11,889 bases of DNA. Source: Euryarchaeota archaeon UBA220 (GTDB lineage Archaea; Thermoplasmatota; Poseidoniia; Poseidoniales; Thalassarchaeaceae). The notes under the pieces are model-generated. The model saw only the letters and a program-made list of their open reading frames with translations, had not been told where the DNA came from and did no database searches. Each line of letters opens with the position of its first letter. The stretch's first letter is position 1. The position numbers and the translations under genes were made by a program. Shown in pieces: positions 1-4,368 of the stretch. The DNA lies in the NCBI GenBank assembly GCA_002501885.1, contig DAON01000079.1, positions 1 to 11,889 on the forward strand, in the 5' to 3' direction.

Positions 1-456
1 AGAATCCTCGAAGAGCATGAGGAATGGGTTGAGCAGCGTACTCGCGAACTGGAGGAAGAGAGTCGTGAACAAGTAGTCTATCCTGCTAGAATTATGCTTC
101 TACCCGATCACACCTTCCGCGTCTCCAAGCCCGCCGTAGTAGGTGTCAGAGTGGTGGCTGGACGCATTCACATCGGTCAGTATCTGCTCAAGGAAGAGAA
201 GAGAATTGGGCGCATCAAATCTATCCGCTCAGGCGAGAATTCGATGAAGGAAGCTATGCAGGGAGCAGAGGTTGCAGTCGCCATTGACGGTGTTACAGTA
301 GGACGTCAAATCGAAGAGGGAGACAGTCTGCTAGTAGACATCCCGGAATCGCATGCTAAGAAGCTTAGAAAGATGGAACTCACAGCAGTAGAACAGGATG
401 TTTTCGATGAACTGCTAGCCATTCATCGAAAGGATGACCACTTCTGGGGACGCTGA
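1..456 (+). CDS. infB: archaeal translation initiation factor aIF5B (IF-2 family), C-terminal part
   Basis: The frame is open from base 1, so the 5' end lies outside the window and 151 residues remain. This is the C-terminal end of the archaeal/eukaryotic IF5B GTPase, which promotes ribosomal subunit joining and initiator tRNA placement. Visible are a charged helix (EEHEEWVEQRTRELEEES, residues 5-22), then a beta-barrel of domain-IV type with PAVVGVRVVAGRI (about residues 42-54), the lysine-rich strand IGRIKSIRSGENSMKEA and the strongly conserved VGRQIEEGD near residue 101. These match the end of aIF5B: a long helix followed by domain IV. The GTPase domain is not present here. The ATG at 94 is internal, because the reading frame and the helix continue upstream of it. 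The gene ends 84 bp before the MoxR gene on the same strand. The family call is firm; whether the full gene is intact cannot be seen. Confidence 0.92.
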   Translation, partial: RILEEHEEWVEQRTRELEEESREQVVYPARIMLLPDHTFRVSKPAVVGVRVVAGRIHIGQYLLKEEKRIGRIKSIRSGENSMKEAMQGAEVAVAIDGVTVGRQIEEGDSLLVDIPESHAKKLRKMELTAVEQDVFDELLAIHRKDDHFWGR

Positions 457-472
457 GCATTCTGATGCGGTA

Positions 473-495
473 AGCGTTCAGGTATACCTAACGCT
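473..495. promoter_or_regulatory. Interrupted dyad between aIF5B and MoxR genes, candidate operator or hairpin
   Basis: AGCGTT (473-478) and AACGCT (490-495) are perfect reverse complements. They flank the 10-bp palindrome AGGTATACCT (480-489), with a single unpaired C at 479. As RNA it could form a 9-bp stem with one bulged C and a UAUA loop. As DNA it is a large dyad centred on GGTATACC. There is no T-run after it, so a classical terminator is not favoured. It lies 45 bp upstream of the MoxR start, where a promoter or operator would be expected. The dyad is seen directly; the role is inferred. Confidence 0.45.
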
Positions 496-540
496 CAAGT
501 AGTGAATGAGTAGGCCTGAGGATGTTGTAGTAGGGATATC

Positions 541-1521
541 ATGGCTGAGACAGCAGACCCTAAGGCTCGCGAATTAATTCAGACTGTTTCACAGATATCC
601 AATGGCCTAATGAACGAGGTCGCCAAGGTCATCATTGGTAAGCAAGAGAATCTACGCAGGATTACTGTTGGAATTCTTTCGAATGGTAACACACTCATCG
701 AGGATTTCCCAGGTCTGGCAAAGACTCTGATGGCCAATACCTTTGCATCTGCGCTGGGTTGCAAGTTCAAGCGTGTTCAGTTCACCCCTGACCTATTGCC
801 AGCCGATATCATGGGGACATACATGTACGACCAGCAAGCTGGTGAGTTCAAACTCAGGCCGGGCCCTCTGTTCACCAATGTTCTACTCGCTGACGAGATT
901 AACCGTGCTCCACCAAAGACTCAGGCAGCGCTGCTTGAGGCTATGGAAGAGAAGCAAGTGACAATCGAAGGTATCACCCACAAGCTACCAGCTCCTTTCA
1001 TCACCATGGCTACTCAGAACCCTATTGAGCAGGAAGGTACCTATCCACTACCAGAGGCCCAGATGGACCGATTCCTGATGAAGATGTCAATGGGTTACCC
1101 CGACCGTCAGGAGGAGAAGGCAATATTGCAACGCAGGAAGCTGCGAGGCAAGGATGACTACGATATCGAGCAGATTACCAGCCCAAAGAAGGTCGTCGCC
1201 ATGCAGAAGGCGCTCGAGACAGTTCATGTCGATCCAGCAATCATGTCCTATGTGGTCGAATTGGTTCAGCGAACCCGTGAAGACCACCGAGTAATCACTG
1301 GAGCTTCTCCGCGTGCTAGTCAGTCTCTGTTCAAGACTGCGAGAGCATCCGCAGCTATCGATGGTCGCGACTATGTCATTCCTGATGATATCAAGAATGT
1401 GGCTCTAGAGGTCGTCAGCCACAGAATCGTACTCAAGCCTGAGTCCAAGATTCGTGGTGTGACTGGTCGCCACATCACACGCAAGATTCTGAGCGAAGTA
1501 CCTGTCCCTGTCATTCAATGA
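541..1521 (+). CDS. MoxR-family AAA+ ATPase
   Basis: This 326-residue protein has the usual length and motifs of MoxR ATPases, which act as chaperone-like remodelling motors for metal insertion or complex assembly, usually with a VWA-domain partner. In order: P-loop DFPGLAKT (55-62, with A where many have G before K), Walker B VLLADEINRAPPKTQAALLEAMEE (from 114), sensor 1 TQN (158-160), the family signature GTYPLPEAQMDRF with the arginine-finger candidate R177, and the sensor-2 region GASPRAS (254-260). There is no signal peptide or membrane segment, so it should be cytoplasmic. The ATG at 541 is the first in-frame start and fits the family N-terminus. ParA follows 46 bp later on the same strand. 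The usual DUF58 or VWA partners are not adjacent in the window, so its client is unknown. Confidence 0.93.
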   Translation: MAETADPKARELIQTVSQISNGLMNEVAKVIIGKQENLRRITVGILSNGNTLIEDFPGLAKTLMANTFASALGCKFKRVQFTPDLLPADIMGTYMYDQQAGEFKLRPGPLFTNVLLADEINRAPPKTQAALLEAMEEKQVTIEGITHKLPAPFITMATQNPIEQEGTYPLPEAQMDRFLMKMSMGYPDRQEEKAILQRRKLRGKDDYDIEQITSPKKVVAMQKALETVHVDPAIMSYVVELVQRTREDHRVITGASPRASQSLFKTARASAAIDGRDYVIPDDIKNVALEVVSHRIVLKPESKIRGVTGRHITRKILSEVPVPVIQ

Positions 1522-1532
1522 TGGGCAAGATT

Positions 1533-1547
1533 CACGGTAGTCCCGTG
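1533..1547 (+). terminator. Small hairpin with T-run after the MoxR gene, possible weak terminator
   Basis: CACGG (1533-1537) and CCGTG (1543-1547) can pair as a 5-bp stem with a TAGTC loop, followed by GTTTTC. It lies 11 bases after the MoxR stop and 20 before the ParA start. The stem is short and the T-run is only four bases, so it could be chance or a weak attenuation site between MoxR and ParA. Confidence 0.25.
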
Positions 1548-1567
1548 GTTTTCGGCTACTGAGTGAG

Positions 1568-2476
1568 ATGTCCGGCCCCGTAGTCATCGCCGTAGTGAAT
1601 CACAAAGGCGGGTGTGCGAAAACAACGACTGCAGTGAATATCGCCTCCGCTCTAGCAATGGGCAACGAGGAGATGGGTATCGCTGCTCGTAAGGTGCTAG
1701 TCGTCGACCTAGATCCCAAGGGAAACATCGCCACTACCTTCGGAATAGACAAGAAGGCTCTCGGCCCTACCATGAATGAGTTGTTCAAGGGAGGTGTGGA
1801 TGGTTCATCAGTCAGTCTAAACGAATGTCTGATTGGACCGGATAGGCTGACTGAAGCCATGCGTCAATCGTGGAAGTTACACAATCCAGATCGCAAGCGC
1901 GGACCGCCCAAAGGAGTCTCGATCGAAAATCTCTGGCTACTTCCAGCAGATCTCGACCTATCTGGAGTCGAAATTGATTTAGCAACACGTATCGGAAGGG
2001 AGAATCGGCTCAAACTAGCTCTTCAAGACTCAATTGGTCATTTTGATGTAGTAATCGTAGATACTCCAGCTTCACTTGGCCTACTCACAATAAACGCACT
2101 GGCGGCCTCTAATTGGGTTCTGATACCAATTCAAGCAGAGTTCTATGCTCTAGAGGGGATGGGACAATTGATGAATGCCATCCGAGATGTCCAGAAAGCG
2201 ATTAATCCGAATCTGGGGTTGTTCGGAATATCCTTGACGATGGTACAGACCAACAGCAACCTGGGTGAGGCTGTTGCCGAGCGAGCGCGTAAGCACTTTG
2301 GTGATCGGGTTTTCGACACGGCCATACAAAGATCCGTGGCTATAGCTGAGGCCCCTCTAGAAGGTGCACCGATAGTCATAGCCAAGAAGCCAAACAAATC
2401 GAATCCCGGAAGTAAGGCCTACTGGGAATTGACCAAGGAGGTCGATGCTAGAATTGCTAGAATTCTAGGTGTTTGA
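1568..2476 (+). CDS. ParA/MinD-superfamily ATPase, orphan ParA-like protein
   Basis: This 302-residue protein belongs to the deviant Walker A P-loop ATPases that position DNA or protein cargo by ATP-driven dimerisation. Residues 12-20 carry HKGGCAKTT with both signature lysines (K13, K18). DLDPKGN (47-53) is the switch I region, where most ParA proteins have Q in place of K51. VDTPASLGLLTINAL (from 164) is the Walker B region. The C-terminal half has ParA-like features (PIQAEFYALEGMGQL; LTMVQTNSNLGEAV). A basic insert near residues 98-117 (NPDRKRGPPKG) is not typical of short ParA proteins. There is no N-terminal DNA-binding domain. No ParB-like gene is visible nearby, so it may position something other than a plasmid or chromosome. 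It follows MoxR closely on the same strand. Its stop codon lies 2 bp from that of the convergent cold-shock gene. Confidence 0.9.
   Translation: MSGPVVIAVVNHKGGCAKTTTAVNIASALAMGNEEMGIAARKVLVVDLDPKGNIATTFGIDKKALGPTMNELFKGGVDGSSVSLNECLIGPDRLTEAMRQSWKLHNPDRKRGPPKGVSIENLWLLPADLDLSGVEIDLATRIGRENRLKLALQDSIGHFDVVIVDTPASLGLLTINALAASNWVLIPIQAEFYALEGMGQLMNAIRDVQKAINPNLGLFGISLTMVQTNSNLGEAVAERARKHFGDRVFDTAIQRSVAIAEAPLEGAPIVIAKKPNKSNPGSKAYWELTKEVDARIARILGV
2447..2468. repeat. Tandem 9-mer overlapping a 12-bp perfect palindrome at the end of the ParA gene
   Basis: GCTAGAATT occurs twice in tandem (2447-2455 and 2456-2464). The second copy leads into CTAGAATTCTAG (2457-2468), a perfect 12-bp palindrome. 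It lies in the last codons of ParA (encoding ARIARIL), next to the convergent 3' end of the cold-shock gene. The repeat is directly visible. It may simply reflect a repeated Ala-Arg-Ile peptide and common CTAG use, or be a small binding or termination element. Confidence 0.35.
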
Positions 2477-2478
2477 GT

Positions 2479-2676
2479 CTACTCGACTTTGTTTACACTA
2501 ATCGCGCAAGCGCGGCCGTCAGGCGCCTCACCGAGTTCAAACTCGACCTCGTCACCATCGTGGAGTGTGCCCGACTCCACATCTGACTTGTGAACGAAAA
2601 CATCGTTCCCATCTTCTTTCTCTATGAAGCCAAAACCCTTCACGCGGTTGAACCATTTTACTGTACCCTTAGGCAT
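2479..2676 (-). CDS. CspA-family cold-shock domain protein
   Basis: At 65 residues this is a complete single cold-shock domain, the usual length of bacterial CspA proteins. These bind single-stranded RNA or DNA and melt RNA structure at low temperature. It begins MPKGTVKWFN and carries RNP1 KGFGFI (13-18) and RNP2 VFVHKS (26-31), followed by LHDGDEVEFEL in the expected barrel strand. Cold-shock domain proteins are common in bacteria but patchy in archaea, occurring in some haloarchaea and marine euryarchaea, so an ancient transfer from bacteria is plausible. No clear ribosome-binding site precedes the ATG, so it may be made from a leaderless or short-leader transcript. It is the last of four minus-strand genes, 70 bp after the coiled-coil gene, and may have its own promoter. 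Confidence 0.95.
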   Translation of the reverse strand: MPKGTVKWFNRVKGFGFIEKEDGNDVFVHKSDVESGTLHDGDEVEFELGEAPDGRACAISVNKVE

Positions 2677-2746
2677 AATTCAGTATCGCGTCGTCCATAC
2701 TACTTCATCTAGACCTAAGAGTAACATGAATTGAGAGGATTGAAGG

Positions 2747-3847
2747 TTATTCTTCCCCCACCCGTTCTAGAGCAGATTGTTTAGCATCTAGTAATGCGGA
2801 TTCCCACTTTGATTTCAATTCGGCCTGAAGTGATTTCATCATCTCATTGATATCTTTCTTGGATATGTCGCCTCTCTTGTTGAACTGTTCTTCTAGATTG
2901 GACAGCATCTCCTGCTCGCGCTTCTTTGCAAACTCGGATACCTTCTGCTCCATCTCGACTTCTAGTTCGAGTGCCATCTCCTGGCGTCGTAAACCCAAAG
3001 CAGCGAGCATGGTTTCCCTTTCTGCACGGAATCTTCTGTCCAACTCCTCGAGAGCGGCGCGCTCTGATTCCTCTTCGAGTTCCTTGATTCGAACCTTGAC
3101 ATCCGCCTTCATCTCTTTCTCGAGAGATTTACGCTCCTCCTTGAGTTGCTTCTCTAATTCGGCTTCTCGCTCACGACGGGCATCGGAGATTCTCTCACGC
3201 ATCTGCATCTCTTGCTCAAGCCTGTGCGTCTCGATCTTGCGATGGACTCCGGTCTCCATGGCCTCTCGTAAATCCATCTCAACACGACGCTGCATTCTCT
3301 CCACATCTTGTGATGCTTCGAGTTCCAGTCTTTCCTCAAGGAAGGCTCTGCGACGCTGATATTCCGTTTCCATCTCATCCTTGAGTCTGTCACGTAGCTT
3401 TGCTGCATGGGCCTCAATACGGCGGTCTCTCTCTAAGTCGAGTTGTTCCCTCAAACGATTTTCTTCACGGCGTAGTCGATGTAGCATCTCTTCTCTTAGT
3501 AAGCGCTCCTCGCGCTCTAGAGCCTCTGTCTCAAGGCGTTCCATCTCGTCTTCAAGCTCGGCCCTCAAGTCGGATTCGATTTGTTGTAGTCTCTCTTCGA
3601 ATAGTATCTCATTCGCCTTGCGCATCGCACCATGCATACCCGAAACTCTCTCTGTCATCTCGGCGATGCGCATTCTACGCTCTCTTCGGATACCGGATCT
3701 GATTCTCGATTCTTCATCGAGTCGTTCTCTGGCCCGGGCCACAGACTCCATGTTTGAGGAGGCAGACAGGGCATGCTGAGCACGCAGTGCCGCTAGTTCA
3801 TCGATACCTTCGGTATCGTTGTCTTCAGGTGACTTGCTCTCACTCAT
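2747..3847 (-). CDS. Long highly charged coiled-coil protein, function unknown
   Basis: I do not recognise a family for this 366-residue protein. From about residue 50 to 330 it is almost entirely Glu, Arg, Lys, Leu and Met with no proline, a pattern expected for a continuous coiled coil or a stable single alpha-helix. The first 45 residues are acidic, polar and probably disordered (SPEDNDTEGIDELAALRAQH). The last part (about 319-366, KRGDISKKDINEMMKSLQAEL) is less repetitive and could be a small helical end. It has no cysteine, no signal peptide and no membrane segment, so a cytoplasmic scaffold, spacer or filament-like role is possible. It lies 103 bp after the zinc-ribbon gene and 70 bp before the cold-shock gene, all on the minus strand. 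Any BLAST similarity to SMC, myosin or tropomyosin would probably reflect composition. The long open frames on the opposite strand are shadows of its codon bias. Confidence 0.8.
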   Translation of the reverse strand: MSESKSPEDNDTEGIDELAALRAQHALSASSNMESVARARERLDEESRIRSGIRRERRMRIAEMTERVSGMHGAMRKANEILFEERLQQIESDLRAELEDEMERLETEALEREERLLREEMLHRLRREENRLREQLDLERDRRIEAHAAKLRDRLKDEMETEYQRRRAFLEERLELEASQDVERMQRRVEMDLREAMETGVHRKIETHRLEQEMQMRERISDARREREAELEKQLKEERKSLEKEMKADVKVRIKELEEESERAALEELDRRFRAERETMLAALGLRRQEMALELEVEMEQKVSEFAKKREQEMLSNLEEQFNKRGDISKKDINEMMKSLQAELKSKWESALLDAKQSALERVGEE

Positions 3848-3898
3848 GGGACCCCATCCCCAAGTTGACGCTGATTACGGAGTATTTGAGAGAGAAGG

Positions 3899-3918
3899 GT
3901 CCGAATCGGACGATAAAT
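3899..3918 (-). promoter_or_regulatory. Palindrome next to an A/T-rich box, candidate promoter/operator of the coiled-coil gene
   Basis: GTCCGA-A-TCGGAC (3899-3911) is a perfect 6-bp-arm dyad around one base. Directly upstream of it, in the direction of the coiled-coil gene, is ATTTATC (minus strand, 3912-3918), which resembles a weak archaeal TATA box. The box lies about 65-70 bases before the ATG at 3847. A regulator bound at the dyad would sit between the TATA box and the transcription start. The dyad is seen; the promoter reading is inference. Confidence 0.35.
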
Positions 3919-3930
3919 GCGGTTTGCGAA

Positions 3931-3947
3931 GGCTATCGTACGATGCC
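3931..3947. promoter_or_regulatory. Second dyad element, just past the zinc-ribbon stop
   Basis: ATCGTACGAT (3935-3944) is a perfect 10-bp palindrome flanked by GGC (3931-3933) and GCC (3945-3947) with one bulged base at 3934. It could form a 6-bp stem with a bulge and a GUAC loop in RNA. It begins 4 bases after the minus-strand stop codon of the zinc-ribbon gene, so it may be a 3' hairpin of that mRNA, or a DNA site for the downstream coiled-coil gene. No U-run follows it. Confidence 0.35.
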
Positions 3948-3950
3948 GTG

Positions 3951-4343
3951 CTAGAAAGTGACATTGAACTTAGACTCGCAGGCAGGGCACTTTAGTTCAC
4001 GAGTTCCGGGCTTTGGCCTGATTCTCAACTGCCTCTCACAACCTGGGCAGTCAATCTCTACTTTGAGTATCTTAGGGGTTAGAGTGAACTTTCCTGTGCA
4101 GGCGCTACAGGTCAATTCTGTTGGACGCTCATCAGTACCTGCTACAACGACTGTATTGCAGTGTGGACAAGGCAATGTCTCGTCGGTAAGATTGTCGATA
4201 GTAGGTTGGTGGCTTACGCGGCAAACAGCACCGCAAATCACACACTCCTTCTCTCCTAGTCCTTGAGGTAGCATATGGCCGCAGTGAGCGCATTCTGCCA
4301 GAGGCGCAGCGTACCTAGATTCAATTTCGAATGACCCCGCCAT
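3951..4343 (-). CDS. Three-zinc-ribbon protein, function unknown
   Basis: This 130-residue protein contains three paired CxxC zinc-binding knuckles: C18/C21 with C34/C37 (C41 is an extra cysteine), C59/C62 with C79/C82, and C99/C102 with C119/C122. The last two units have near-identical spacing, which suggests internal duplication. It has no membrane segment. Tandem zinc ribbons of this kind are common in archaea and usually serve in protein-nucleic-acid or protein-protein contacts. The short strands between knuckles (TELTCSACTGKFTL, RELKCPACESKFNV) fit that fold. It starts 25 bp after the stop of the heavy-metal ATPase on the same strand, with a GAGG ribosome-binding site 3 bases from the ATG, so the two are probably cotranscribed. 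That hints at, but does not prove, a role in zinc handling or sensing. I cannot assign a named family. Confidence 0.82.
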   Translation of the reverse strand: MAGSFEIESRYAAPLAECAHCGHMLPQGLGEKECVICGAVCRVSHQPTIDNLTDETLPCPHCNTVVVAGTDERPTELTCSACTGKFTLTPKILKVEIDCPGCERQLRIRPKPGTRELKCPACESKFNVTF

Positions 4344-4345
4344 AG

Positions 4346-4350
4346 ACCTC
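4346..4350 (-). promoter_or_regulatory. Ribosome-binding site of the zinc-ribbon gene
   Basis: On the minus strand GAGGT precedes the ATG at 4343, with two bases between. It matches the archaeal 16S tail and supports this start. The site lies in the 25-bp gap after the metal ATPase stop, which fits translation from a shared mRNA. Confidence 0.5.
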
Positions 4351-4368
4351 GATTCAGGGGCTGGTTAA

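Noticed and set aside
2847..3779. Long plus-strand open frames (up to 170 residues) opposite the coiled-coil gene
   Set aside because: They are Ser/Arg/Leu-rich reverse-strand readings of a Glu/Arg-biased gene, overlap one another in several frames and show no family features.
541..3847. MoxR, ParA and the coiled-coil protein as an anti-phage or gas-vesicle system
   Set aside because: No effector, nuclease, gas-vesicle or VWA gene is present and the neighbours are housekeeping genes, so the evidence supports only a possible positioning or assembly role.
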